Assembly (NCBI RefSeq): GCF_049856295.1
Contig: NZ_JBNDMZ010000010.1
Span: forward strand, 129,874 to 193,873
Direction of reading: 5' to 3'
Origin: JB111 sp049856295
Lineage (GTDB): Bacteria; Actinomycetota; Actinomycetes; Actinomycetales; Actinomycetaceae
Length of the DNA: 64,000 nucleotides
In this document: positions 24,711 through 33,907 of the stretch, piece after piece
Numbering within the stretch: the first letter of the stretch is position 1
Layout: each line of letters begins with the position of its first letter
Notes under the pieces: generated by a model
What the model saw: the letters and a program-made list of their open reading frames with translations, nothing else
The model's database searches: none
Told to the model about the DNA's origin: nothing
Made by a program: the position numbers and the translations under genes

Positions 24711-26324
24711 ATGACCGCAGAACCGCTGCTCGCCCCGGCTCCCCCCGCCGCGCGAGCCGCCCGAGACGCCGCGACCGCCCCCGCCGCCCGCCTCGGCACG
24801 ACCACGTATGCCCCAACGACCTCCTACGCCTCAATCACCCCCGTCGTCGACGTCGACCTCGACGCCGATGCCGGCCCCCGTGCCGACGTCGAGGAGATCC
24901 TGCGCTCTCGACCGGGGCAGCAGTACGCCGGTGCAGCGCTCGAGCTGTACGGCACCGCGCCGGACCCCGGCGCCGAGCGGCGTCCTGTCGTGGGCTGCGT
25001 GATCCCCGCGTACAACGAGGAAGGGTCGATCGCACGCGTGCTCGAGGCGCTGCTGGCGCAGACCCGGCTGCCGGACGTCGTGCACGTGATCATCAACAAC
25101 ACGACCGACGACACGTTCTGGGTCGCCCGCGAGTTCGCGGGACGGCACGAGCGGCGCTACCGCGGCGAGACGATGACCTGCGACGTGCACGTCCACGACG
25201 TCGGCCGGCTCGCGGACCGGAAGGTGGGCGCGCTCAACACCGGCTTCCGGTTCGTCCAGGACTGCGACTACTTCCTCGGTGTCGACGGCGACACGATCCT
25301 GCACCGTCGCACGCTCGAGCGCCTGCTCGCCGAGATCCGGTCCGACCGGCGGATCGGCGGCATCAGCGCGGTCTACTCGATCGACTTCGACGAGGGTGCG
25401 GGGCTCGACGAGAAGTTCCTCATCGCGGGGCAGCGGCAGCAGTTCGCCGGCTTCAACCTCCTCAACCTCCTGCGCGGCCGGAACATGGCCGTCATCGGTG
25501 GTCAGTGCTCGATCTTCTCCGTCGAGGCGCTGACGACCGTCCGTGACACGTACCGGCAGGGCGGGCCCTGGGTCTCCGACTCCGAGGTCGAGGACTCCCT
25601 GCTCTCGCTCCAGCTCAAGAGCACGGGATTCTCGACGAAGATCAGCGCGTCCGCACGTGCCGACGTCGGTCCCATGCTCAGCCTCAAGTCCCTGGACGCG
25701 CAGCAGGTCAAGTGGAACTACGGCGCGATCGACCTCATGTGGCCGGGCCAGCGCGGAAACACCACGGGGCATCCGTTCCATCCCAACCTGCGTCTGCGGT
25801 GGCTCGAGAACTGGCAGATGCTGTTCAACCTGCTGGTGCGCGTCGGGTTCGTCCTGCTGCTCGCCGCCTCGCTGAGCATCGGCGCGTTCACCTTCTACTG
25901 GTGGTGGCTCCTGCCGCCCGCGGTCTCGATCCTGCTCAACGTGCGCATCGCCCTGACCATGAAGGACCGGACGGTGAAGGACCTGCTGTTCGCCCTGCTG
26001 TTCGTGCCGGGCGAGATCTACATGTGGATCCGGATCGGCCACTTCGTCCGTGCGTGGACGAAGTTCCTCTCCAGGCAGGAGGTCGACAACTGGGGTGCGC
26101 AGGCTGCAGCCGAGTCGGGCAGGGCCAACAACGACTACCTGCGCCCCGTCGTCTACGGCGTCGTGCTGCTCGCGCTCCTCGTCGTCGGATGGCTGCAGCT
26201 CCCGCTGCTCGCCCAGGAGGTCGTGCTGTGGATCTGCTGGCCGGCACTGGCCATGGTCGCCGCGCTGCAGTCGGTGGAGATGCTCGTCCGGCTCCTGCGC
26301 CGGCACCGTGGTTTCCGGGTCTGA
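24711..26324 (+). CDS. Membrane GT2 glycosyltransferase (cellulose/chitin synthase-like)
   Basis: 537 aa. Residues 90-330 form a GT-A domain: VIPAYNEEGS (98-107), KVGALNTGF (171-179), the metal-binding DGD (192-194) and the SEVEDS acidic site. QQVKWNYGAIDLM takes the place of the Q/RxxRW motif of processive synthases. Five or so membrane helices follow (from about 375), with an amphipathic EIYMWIRIG segment between them. It likely polymerises or exports a surface glycan. No PilZ domain is seen. ATG at 24711 (GGAAGG upstream) is preferred over longer in-frame starts. Confidence 0.85.
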   Translation: MTAEPLLAPAPPAARAARDAATAPAARLGTTTYAPTTSYASITPVVDVDLDADAGPRADVEEILRSRPGQQYAGAALELYGTAPDPGAERRPVVGCVIPAYNEEGSIARVLEALLAQTRLPDVVHVIINNTTDDTFWVAREFAGRHERRYRGETMTCDVHVHDVGRLADRKVGALNTGFRFVQDCDYFLGVDGDTILHRRTLERLLAEIRSDRRIGGISAVYSIDFDEGAGLDEKFLIAGQRQQFAGFNLLNLLRGRNMAVIGGQCSIFSVEALTTVRDTYRQGGPWVSDSEVEDSLLSLQLKSTGFSTKISASARADVGPMLSLKSLDAQQVKWNYGAIDLMWPGQRGNTTGHPFHPNLRLRWLENWQMLFNLLVRVGFVLLLAASLSIGAFTFYWWWLLPPAVSILLNVRIALTMKDRTVKDLLFALLFVPGEIYMWIRIGHFVRAWTKFLSRQEVDNWGAQAAAESGRANNDYLRPVVYGVVLLALLVVGWLQLPLLAQEVVLWICWPALAMVAALQSVEMLVRLLRRHRGFRV

Positions 26325-26537
26325 GCCGCACCGCTGATCCCACCCGCCGCGGCGGTCGGCGCTCTCGTCGCGTCCTCCCGGGGACGCGGCGGGTCCGCCC
26401 GTGCCCCGCCCGTGCGCCGACAGCGAAAAGGCCTCGGACGGGGGCAGGATCGCTGCCCCCGCGCGGTTAGGGTCCAGTGACGACCCGCGGTCGGCGCATC
26501 CGCACCGCCGCCCCCACCTTCGATCAAGGAGCTGCAC

Positions 26538-27173
26538 GTGAGCGAACCGATCGCGCGCACCGAGGCCAGCGGTCTCGGCCTGAACGACAGCATCTACAAC
26601 CGGCTGCTCAAGGAGCGCATCATCTGGCTCGGCTCGGAGGTGCGCGACGAGAACGCGAACGCCATCTGCGCGCAGATGCTCCTCCTCGCCGCCGAGGACC
26701 CGGACGAGGACATCTTCCTCTACATCAACAGCCCTGGCGGCTCGATCACCGCGGGCATGGCCATCTACGACACGATGCAGTACGTCAAGCCGGACGTCGC
26801 CACGGTCGGCATGGGCCTCGCGGCCTCGATGGGCCAGTTCCTGCTCACCTCGGGCACCAAGGGCAAGCGCTACGCCACGCCCCACGCCCGCGTGATGATG
26901 CACCAGCCCTCGGGCGGCATCGGCGGCACGGCCACCGAGATCAAGATCAACGCCGAGCTCATCCTCCACATGAAGAAGGTGCTCGCCGAGCTGACGGCCG
27001 AGCAGACCGGCCAGCCGCTCGAGCGCATCAACTCCGACGCGGACCGCGACCGCTGGTTCACCGCCGCCGAGGCGCTCGAGTACGGCTTCATCGACCACGT
27101 GGTCGACAGCGCCGCGTCCGTCACCGGCGCCGGCGGCACCGGGTCCGACGGCGACTCGTCCGACAAGTCCTGA
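26538..27173 (+). CDS. clpP1: ATP-dependent Clp protease proteolytic subunit 1
   Basis: Serine protease subunit (211 aa) of the ClpP1P2 complex, which degrades proteins delivered by ClpX or ClpC. Catalytic Ser97 (GLAASMGQF) and His122 (MMHQPSGG) are in place, with the Asp in the SDADRDRWF region. Start GTG with AAGGAG upstream. The last 25 residues are a Gly/Ser/Asp-rich tail. clpP2 follows after 27 bp, the standard actinobacterial tandem. Confidence 0.97.
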   Translation: MSEPIARTEASGLGLNDSIYNRLLKERIIWLGSEVRDENANAICAQMLLLAAEDPDEDIFLYINSPGGSITAGMAIYDTMQYVKPDVATVGMGLAASMGQFLLTSGTKGKRYATPHARVMMHQPSGGIGGTATEIKINAELILHMKKVLAELTAEQTGQPLERINSDADRDRWFTAAEALEYGFIDHVVDSAASVTGAGGTGSDGDSSDKS

Positions 27174-27200
27174 GCCCCGCGACCACCTAAAGGAGTCCGA

Positions 27201-27911
27201 ATGAACCTCCCCATCATGGGCCGCGCCGGCTTCGCCCCGAACGGCTCCACCACGCAGATGCCCGGCGGGACCGCCCCCCAGGGCCCGTCCTCGCGCTACA
27301 TCCTCCCGTCGTTCGAGGAGCGCACCGCCTACGGCTACAAGCGGCAGGACCCGTACGCCAAGCTCTTCGAGGACCGCATCATCTTCCTCGGCGTGCAGGT
27401 GGACGACGCCTCCGCGGACGACGTCATGGCTCAGCTCCTCGTCCTCGAGTCACAGGACCCGGACGGCGTCATCACCATGTACATCAACAGCCCCGGCGGC
27501 TCGTTCACGGCGCTGACGGCGATCTACGACACGATGCAGTACATCAAGCCGGAGATCCAGACGGTCTGCCTCGGTCAGGCCGCCTCGGCTGCCGCCGTGC
27601 TGCTCGCCGCGGGCTCGCCCGGGCGTCGTCTCGCACTGCCGAACGCCCGCGTGATGATCCACCAGCCCGCGCTCGAGGGCGGCGGCTACGCGCAGGCCTC
27701 GGACATCGAGATCCACGCCAACGAGGTCCAGCGCATGCGCCAGTGGCTCGAGCAGACGCTCGCGCACCACACCTCGCAGGACATCGAGACCATCTCGCGC
27801 GACATCGAGCGCGACAAGATCCTCACCGCCCAGCAGGCGCTGGAGTACGGGATCGTCGACCAGGTGCTCGAGTCCCGCAAGAACACCGAGCCGGTAACCA
27901 TCCAGAAGTAG
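27201..27911 (+). CDS. clpP2: ATP-dependent Clp protease proteolytic subunit 2
   Basis: Second ClpP subunit (236 aa), which forms the other ring of the mixed tetradecamer. Catalytic Ser129 (GQAASAAAVLL) and His154 (VMIHQPALEG) are visible. It has the roughly 50-residue N-terminal extension usual for actinobacterial ClpP2, which contains SRYILPSFEERTAYG. AAGGAG lies before the ATG. A strong terminator follows, so clpX downstream is a separate unit. Confidence 0.97.
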   Translation: MNLPIMGRAGFAPNGSTTQMPGGTAPQGPSSRYILPSFEERTAYGYKRQDPYAKLFEDRIIFLGVQVDDASADDVMAQLLVLESQDPDGVITMYINSPGGSFTALTAIYDTMQYIKPEIQTVCLGQAASAAAVLLAAGSPGRRLALPNARVMIHQPALEGGGYAQASDIEIHANEVQRMRQWLEQTLAHHTSQDIETISRDIERDKILTAQQALEYGIVDQVLESRKNTEPVTIQK

Positions 27912-27918
27912 TCCCGCG

Positions 27919-27952
27919 CGGCGCCCCCGGACCAGTCGGTCCGGGGGCGCCG
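27919..27952 (+). terminator. Terminator of clpP1P2
   Basis: Perfect 15-bp stem (CGGCGCCCCCGGACC and complement), 4-nt loop, 7 bp after the clpP2 stop. Confidence 0.9.
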
Positions 27953-27958
27953 TCGTGC

Positions 27959-28096
27959 GTACGGAGCCCTGCCCGACGCCGTCGCGAGGGGTCGTACGGA
28001 GGCTGCCCTTCGGCGTCGGGCACGTGTGTACGGAAGCCCGCCCGACGCCGTCGCGAGCGCCCGTACGGAGGTCTCTCTCCGGCGTCGGGCACCAGG
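27959..28096. repeat. Two tandem 69-bp palindromic units
   Basis: Units at 27959-28027 and 28028-28096 both start GTACGGA and contain GCCCGACGCCGTCGCGAG, then CGTACGGAGG, then CGGCGTCGGGC. Within each unit the GCCCGACGCCG arm pairs perfectly with CGGCGTCGGGC, giving an 11-bp stem around a roughly 30-nt loop. The central spacer differs between copies. Confidence 0.85.
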
Positions 28097-28238
28097 GAGC
28101 GCAGGCCCGGGTGGCGTGCGCGACGAGGCGCGCCGGGCAAACGCAGGTGCCTCCCGGGCCGAGCGTGTGCGAAGGTTGAGCCGAGAGCCGTACCCAGCGG
28201 CGAGCGGCCCCGGACCGCGAACGAGACAGGAGGACCCG

Positions 28239-29504
<1,266 letters not shown>

Positions 29505-29574
29505 GAGTTCCTGCCCGCCCTCGTTGACGGGACCAGGACATTCAACGAGGCGGACCCACAGTTCCATATCACCG

Positions 29575-29604
29575 TTGACCGACCGGCTTGGTCGCTGTTA
29601 TGCT
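29575..29604 (+). promoter_or_regulatory. Promoter of the secreted-peptide/ABC operon
   Basis: TTGACC (29575-29580), 18-bp spacer, TATGCT (29599-29604). A small hairpin TAGGC-N12-GCCTA (29612-29633) lies in the 5' leader, just before the RBS AAGGGGGAA (29636-29644). An upstream CGTTGA-N13-TCAACG inverted repeat (29522-29546) could be an operator or weak clpX terminator. Confidence 0.65.
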
Positions 29605-29651
29605 GCCGTCGTAGGCAACAGCGACGATGCCTAGTAAGGGGGAACTGTCAG

Positions 29652-30044
29652 ATGCATGTCAACGGCGACAGGAACTGTTCAACGCATAGCGACGGTAGGG
29701 TCAAGTGGCGAAGAAGCATCATTCGAGCCGCAATCGCCGCCGCAGTTGGCGCGGGAGGAGTATTCGCGGTCGCGACACCTGCTAGTGCTGCGGTGGCAAA
29801 GGACGGGACTACACACTGCAACCCGGGGGCTCGTCCGGACGCGTACGTGCGGTACGAGGTGCGGGGCAACGCAAACGTACGCCCGCCGGGCAACGCAACA
29901 ACGTACTTTGTCCGCTCCGGACGTCCTGCAAGCGAGTGGTGGAGTTCGGCGCGCCAGGGCATTGGTTCCGGAGGCTATTGGTACGTTTCGGGGCAATACT
30001 CTCTCGACGTGCCCGGCACCTACGGATACTGCTCGCCACCGTGA
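29652..30044 (+). CDS. Small secreted two-cysteine protein (possible bacteriocin-like precursor)
   Basis: 130 aa. A basic N-terminus (VKWRRS), a hydrophobic segment (23-40) and ATPASAA suggest Sec signal cleavage near residue 46, giving a mature protein of about 84 aa with Cys56 and Cys127, likely one disulfide. The mature part is rich in Gly, Tyr, Trp and Asn (SEWWSS, GGYWYVSGQYS, GTYGYC). Codon use is less GC-biased than in neighbouring genes. It heads an operon with a lipoprotein, a peptidoglycan-binding adaptor and an ABC transporter, a layout seen with lactococcin-972-type bacteriocins; the sequence itself does not match that family to my eye. No function is assigned. Confidence 0.6.
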   Translation: MHVNGDRNCSTHSDGRVKWRRSIIRAAIAAAVGAGGVFAVATPASAAVAKDGTTHCNPGARPDAYVRYEVRGNANVRPPGNATTYFVRSGRPASEWWSSARQGIGSGGYWYVSGQYSLDVPGTYGYCSPP

Positions 30045-30580
30045 TCAGGCCAGCTACTCGGGGCGTGCTCGGGGCATCGCTCGTTTTCCTACTCGCCGGG
30101 GCCACGGCGTGTGCGTCTGAGCAGGACGAATCAGGGAACGGAACCGAGGTGGCCACCGAATACTCTGGCACCGTTGCCGAGTACTACGGTGAGTTGGTCG
30201 AATGCATGGCAGACCGCGGCTGGGACTCCCGCGTGGAGATCGATCCCCAGTATGGCCGAATTATGGCAACGGATTCCGGTCGCGGGCGCTCGGACGCGGC
30301 ACTCTCGGACGACACGTTCGCATGCACAGGGACGTTGGCGGCGGCACCCGTACTCGACTCGCCCGAACGCTACAGAGAGATCTATCCGATCCGTGTCGAA
30401 CGGTACGAGTGCATGGTTGATGCGGACTTCCAGCCCGATCCACCTCCGTCGATCGAGACCTTCGTCGAGTCCGGGATGGGCGAGTCGCGGGCGTGGGAGC
30501 CGGTGTCCGGGCTTTCCGTGGGGGAGGCAATGCGAGCCGCAGAGGCGTGTCCGGTCGACCCGGACCAGTGGCTCTACTGA
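30041..30580 (+). CDS. Cys-containing lipoprotein, possible immunity/partner protein
   Basis: 179 aa starting with GTG in a 4-bp GTGA overlap with the secreted-protein gene. Signal peptide to Cys24 (ATAC lipobox), then an acidic linker. Two related segments are visible: YYGELVECMADRGWD (about 48-62) and VERYECMVDADFQ (about 119-131). Other Cys are at 95 and 170. No family recognised. Co-translation with the secreted protein suggests it binds or protects against it (inference). A third copy of the motif lies in frame just after the stop codon. Confidence 0.65.
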   Translation: MIRPATRGVLGASLVFLLAGATACASEQDESGNGTEVATEYSGTVAEYYGELVECMADRGWDSRVEIDPQYGRIMATDSGRGRSDAALSDDTFACTGTLAAAPVLDSPERYREIYPIRVERYECMVDADFQPDPPPSIETFVESGMGESRAWEPVSGLSVGEAMRAAEACPVDPDQWLY

Positions 30581-30715
30581 TGGCGGCAGTTTCGCGGCGA
30601 TGGCAGCATCCGCTCCCTCTTGTTGAATTCTGGCATCGGTGAGTGTGATGAATGCATGAGTGAACGCGGGTGGGACGGCCCGGCGTCGCTAGAGGGGGAC
30701 GGGTGGTCGATCTGA
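30581..30715 (+). pseudogene. In-frame remnant with a third ECMxxRGWD motif
   Basis: Directly after the lipoprotein TGA, the same frame stays open for 44 codons and reads GECDECMSERGWDG before a second TGA. This matches the ECMADRGW motif of the lipoprotein. It has no proper start or RBS. Most likely it is a remnant of a longer lipoprotein or of a duplicated paralog. The adaptor gene starts inside it (30703). Confidence 0.5.
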
Positions 30716-31770
30716 GCGAGGAAGCCCGTCGTAGGCCGCGGCTGGTTGTCATCGTCCTGCTCGCGACGCTGTGCCTGGCCGCTGGCGCCGTCGTCGGCTG
30801 GGCGTTGCGGGAAGTGGTGGCACCGGCCAGCTCCGACGAAGAGGTGGAGGACCACACGGTCGTCGAGGTCGTTTACGGCGACGTCGGTTCCACACTGTCG
30901 CTGACGGCGAGCGCCTGGTGGCCCACCACTCCACTCGCCACGCCCGCCGCCACAGGAACTGTCACGGCGGTCGCGGCCGACCCCGGGGCACGCGTCGAGA
31001 GCGGAGATGTGGTGATCCGGGTCGACGAGCGGCCCGTGGTCGTCCTTGACGGCGCGGTGCCTGCATACCGCCTGTTGGCGGCCGGGGCCACGGGGGAGGA
31101 CGTACGCCAGCTGCAGGTCTTCCTGGTCCGCGCCGGGTACCTGACCGGCGACCCGGACGGCACCTACGGCCCCACGACCGCCGCAGCGGTACGCGCGTGG
31201 CAGCGCGAGCTCGGCACCACCGTGACCGGCGAGGTGGCGGAGGGGTCTGTCATGTTCGTCCCGGGCCTGCCGGCACGTGTCCGCGCAGCCGAGGGCATCG
31301 ACGTCGGAGTGCGCCTTGCCGGAGGTGAGTCCGTCCTCGAACGGTTCGAGGACGCACCGCGGATCGAGGTCGCGATTGCGGGGAACCAGGCCGACCTCGT
31401 GTCCGTCGGCTCGACGGTCGTGGTGGACGGACCGAGCTCGTGGTCCATGGTCGTCGACGCGGTGACGGAGGACGAGGCGGGCGGCCTTGTCGCGGTGCTG
31501 GCCGCTCCCGACGGCGGGCCGGCTTGCGGGACGACCTGCGGTGAGATTCCCGTCGAGGGGTTCACCACGTACCCCGCGTCGGTCGAGCTCGTCCCGTCGA
31601 CGCCCGGCCCGATGGTGCCGGCGGCCGCGCTTGCCACTCGGGCTGACGGTTCCTACGTCGTCGTCGACGCGGGTGGGACCGAAGTACCGGTCGACGTGCT
31701 CGCGCAGGGCAGCGGCTACGCGGTCGTCGACGGCATCGAGCCCGGTGCCGAGGTACGGGTCCCCGGATGA
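30703..31770 (+). CDS. Membrane-anchored adaptor with peptidoglycan-binding domain
   Basis: 355 aa, GTG start behind GAGGGGG. One N-terminal membrane helix (about 12-35), then a split biotinyl-lipoyl-like region (ATGTVTAVAADPGARVESGDVVIRVDE) into which a PG_binding_1 domain is inserted (about 123-170: GATGEDVRQLQVFLVRAGYL, then DGTYGPTTAAAVRAWQ). Beta-barrel-like segments follow. It resembles HlyD/MacA-type adaptors working with MacB-like ABC transporters, here tied to the cell wall. Overlaps the ATPase gene by 4 bp, so it is part of the same transporter. Confidence 0.82.
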   Translation: MVDLSEEARRRPRLVVIVLLATLCLAAGAVVGWALREVVAPASSDEEVEDHTVVEVVYGDVGSTLSLTASAWWPTTPLATPAATGTVTAVAADPGARVESGDVVIRVDERPVVVLDGAVPAYRLLAAGATGEDVRQLQVFLVRAGYLTGDPDGTYGPTTAAAVRAWQRELGTTVTGEVAEGSVMFVPGLPARVRAAEGIDVGVRLAGGESVLERFEDAPRIEVAIAGNQADLVSVGSTVVVDGPSSWSMVVDAVTEDEAGGLVAVLAAPDGGPACGTTCGEIPVEGFTTYPASVELVPSTPGPMVPAAALATRADGSYVVVDAGGTEVPVDVLAQGSGYAVVDGIEPGAEVRVPG

Positions 31771-32402
31771 TGCTGGTGGCTGATGACATCGGCTTTGCCT
31801 ACCCGCGATCCGCTCTCCTGTTCGACGGACTCGATCTCCGGGTGCCGGGCGGTGCGATGGTGGCGCTCACCGGTCGGTCGGGGACGGGCAAGTCAACCCT
31901 TCTCTACATGTTGGGGTTGATGGTGACGCCGACGGAGGGGCGGATCGTCGTCGACGGCAAGGTAGCCAGCGGCCTGAATGACGCAGCCCGGGCCCGGCTG
32001 CGAGCCGAACGATTCGGGTTCGTCTTCCAGGACGCGGCGCTCGACCCGACGCGGACCGTCCTGGACAACGTCGTTGAGCCCGCCCTTTACCGAGGGCACG
32101 ATCCGCGTGCTGTTCGCGATGCTGCCGGCGACCTGCTCGACGAGCTCGGCGTCGACGTGCCGGTGGACCGCGTGCCAGGTCAGGTCTCCGGCGGACAGGC
32201 GCAGCGAATTGCGCTCGCTCGGGCACTGTTGCACAGGCCGTCGATCGTGCTCGCGGACGAACCGACCGGCAACCTCGACGACGAGTCCTCGGACACCGTG
32301 CTGCGCACGCTGCGCTCCCAGGCGGAACGGGGGGCGGCCGTCGTCGTCTCGACGCACGACGACCGAGCACGGGAGCACTGCGACCGGGAGCACGCGCTGT
32401 GA
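31767..32402 (+). CDS. ABC transporter ATPase, MacB/LolD type
   Basis: 211-aa ATPase with Walker A GRSGTGKST (36-44), Q-loop VFQDAALD, signature VSGGQAQR, Walker B IVLADEPTGNLDD and the switch His in STHDD. The DEPTGNLD pattern is typical of MacB/LolD/FtsE-type transporters, which work mechanically on periplasmic or wall-side substrates. Overlaps the adaptor gene (ATGA) and the permease gene (GTGA) by 4 bp each. Confidence 0.92.
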   Translation: MMLVADDIGFAYPRSALLFDGLDLRVPGGAMVALTGRSGTGKSTLLYMLGLMVTPTEGRIVVDGKVASGLNDAARARLRAERFGFVFQDAALDPTRTVLDNVVEPALYRGHDPRAVRDAAGDLLDELGVDVPVDRVPGQVSGGQAQRIALARALLHRPSIVLADEPTGNLDDESSDTVLRTLRSQAERGAAVVVSTHDDRAREHCDREHAL

Positions 32403-33490
32403 CCGTGCGGGCGATCGTGCTGCTCCGCGAGGCGTGGGCCTGGGCGCGAGCCGAACGGATCGGCAGCATATTGACGGTGGTCCTCGTGGCCGGACTGTGC
32501 CTCTCCGTGCTCATGACGTCTGGACGGACGGTCGGCGTGGAGCAGCAGGTTCTCGCGACCATCGATGCCGCGGGCACCCGGACGATCGTGGTGCGGGCCG
32601 AGCCCGAAGCCGCCGTGACCTCAGACGCGGTCGAGCGGATCGCGGCAATCGGAACCGTCGAGCAGGTGGTGGGCTTCGGTCCGGCCCAGGACGTCCGTAG
32701 CGCGACCATCACTGGCGGTCCCGCCGTCGCCTCGCGGACGGTGCATGCCTCAGATCTCTCGGACATCCTCGGCCATCGCGCCGACGCGGTGCCCGGATCG
32801 ATCCTGCTCACCGGCCGGGGCGCCCAGACACTGGGCCTGGCCGACGGCGTCGGCCCGGTCACGACCGCGAACGGGACCATCGCGGCCGTGGTCGGCACCG
32901 TCGATCGCCCCGAGTTCCTCGACGCTCTGGGCTCGACGGCCTATGTCGTGACCGATGAGCCTGGCCCACTCGCCATCGTCGTGGTGATCGCCGACGCCGT
33001 CGACGCCGTCGACCAGCTCGTCCCGGTCGTGCAGGCAGCCCTGATGACGCAGCAGCCCGGATCTGTCAACGTCACGACGTCCGAGGCGTTCGCGCAGGTA
33101 CAGGCTGTCATCGGCGGACAGCTCGGCGGCTTCGGCCGAAGCCTCGTGCTGGGAATCCTCCTCGCGCTCGGCGTCCTCGTCGCAGGGTTGCAGTACGGGG
33201 TCGTAATGATCCGGCGGAAGGACTTCGGTCGGCGCCGCGCGCTCGGTGCGTCCCGGCGGCTCATCGTAGGCCTGCTCCTGCTCAGGACGATGCTGTGCGC
33301 CGGTGTCGGAGCCCTGCTCGGAGCCACGACCGGGCTGGGCGTGACACGGGCACTCGGCGATCCCGCGCCGGGACTCTCGTTCGTCGTCGCCCTCATGGTG
33401 CTCGCGATCGCTGTGTGCGTCGTCGGAGCGATTGCACCAGCAATCGTCGCCTCGAGACGCGAACCCCTCGTCGAGCTTCGCGTCCCTTGA
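32399..33490 (+). CDS. FtsX/MacB-like ABC permease
   Basis: 363 aa with the FtsX-family layout: one N-terminal helix (about 21-38), a roughly 200-residue outer domain, then three helices (about 245-265, 288-310, 325-348). GTG start overlapping the ATPase stop by 4 bp. Together with the ATPase and the wall-binding adaptor it completes a MacAB-like machine, likely for handling or resisting the secreted protein of the operon (inference). Confidence 0.85.
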   Translation: MTVRAIVLLREAWAWARAERIGSILTVVLVAGLCLSVLMTSGRTVGVEQQVLATIDAAGTRTIVVRAEPEAAVTSDAVERIAAIGTVEQVVGFGPAQDVRSATITGGPAVASRTVHASDLSDILGHRADAVPGSILLTGRGAQTLGLADGVGPVTTANGTIAAVVGTVDRPEFLDALGSTAYVVTDEPGPLAIVVVIADAVDAVDQLVPVVQAALMTQQPGSVNVTTSEAFAQVQAVIGGQLGGFGRSLVLGILLALGVLVAGLQYGVVMIRRKDFGRRRALGASRRLIVGLLLLRTMLCAGVGALLGATTGLGVTRALGDPAPGLSFVVALMVLAIAVCVVGAIAPAIVASRREPLVELRVP

Positions 33491-33635
33491 CGGCGCCCAG
33501 GTCCAGCGGCCTCGGCGTACTTGAGGAGACGCCGATCGAGGCGGCGGACGCCGATCTGGACCAGACCCGGGACGCTGCGTCGGCACGCGTGAATGCTCGC
33601 GTGCACCTCGCCGCCGACTTCGGCGACAGCCAGTT

Positions 33636-33685
33636 TCTGTCAACCCCGGTTGACAGAGGGGCGGCTGTCAACGTAAGTTGACAGC
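33636..33685 (+). promoter_or_regulatory. Twin palindromic operators over a leaderless promoter
   Basis: Two perfect palindromes: TCTGTCAACC-cc-GGTTGACAGA (33636-33657) and GCTGTCAAC-gtaa-GTTGACAGC (33664-33685). They share TGTCAAC/GTTGACA. The first contains a consensus -35 TTGACA (33650-33655), and 18 bp later TAAGTT (33674-33679) is the -10. Transcription would then start at the ATG itself (33686), so the mRNA is leaderless and both boxes are covered by operator. Confidence 0.75.
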
Positions 33686-33895
33686 ATGAGTCGACACGAC
33701 ACGACCGTTGCGGCGCAGGACCCGGACCCAAGGACGGGGCTGAGGGGTGTGCGTGCCATGCGCGAGCTGGCGGACCGGCTCGAGATCCTGCAGGTGGATC
33801 GCGCACGGGATCTCGGGTGGTCGTGGCAGGAGATCGCCGACGAGCTCGGTGTGAGCCGCCAGGCCGCCCACAAGAAGCACGGCCGCGGACGCTGA
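33686..33895 (+). CDS. Small HTH protein paired with a Clp_N protein
   Basis: 69 aa. A C-terminal helix-turn-helix (about 38-66: ARDLGWSWQEIADELGVSRQAAHKKHGR) follows a short helical region. Genes of this type often precede a Clp_N-domain gene in actinobacteria. It probably binds the twin palindromes that overlap its own promoter. Start codon at the predicted transcription start, so no Shine-Dalgarno is expected. 12 bp separate it from the Clp_N gene. Confidence 0.82.
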   Translation: MSRHDTTVAAQDPDPRTGLRGVRAMRELADRLEILQVDRARDLGWSWQEIADELGVSRQAAHKKHGRGR

Positions 33896-33907
33896 GGAGG
33901 ACCGGAC

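Larger units (their letters stand above)
27912..28238. other. Intergenic region between clpP2 and clpX
   Basis: 327 bp holding the clpP2 terminator (27919-27952), two tandem 69-bp palindromic units (27959-28096) and about 140 bp leading to clpX. No gene is supported here. Confidence 0.5.

Noticed and set aside
28026..28238. Upstream start for clpX
   Set aside because: It would translate the palindromic repeat. ClpX homology and a good RBS begin at 28239.
29652..30044. Lactococcin 972 precursor
   Set aside because: The operon layout is similar, but the mature sequence lacks the family's ordered GGxW and SNYxH features. Kept as unrecognised.
30578..30580. TGA as a selenocysteine codon extending the lipoprotein
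   Set aside because: No SECIS-like hairpin right after it and no selenoprotein machinery in view; decay or duplication is simpler.
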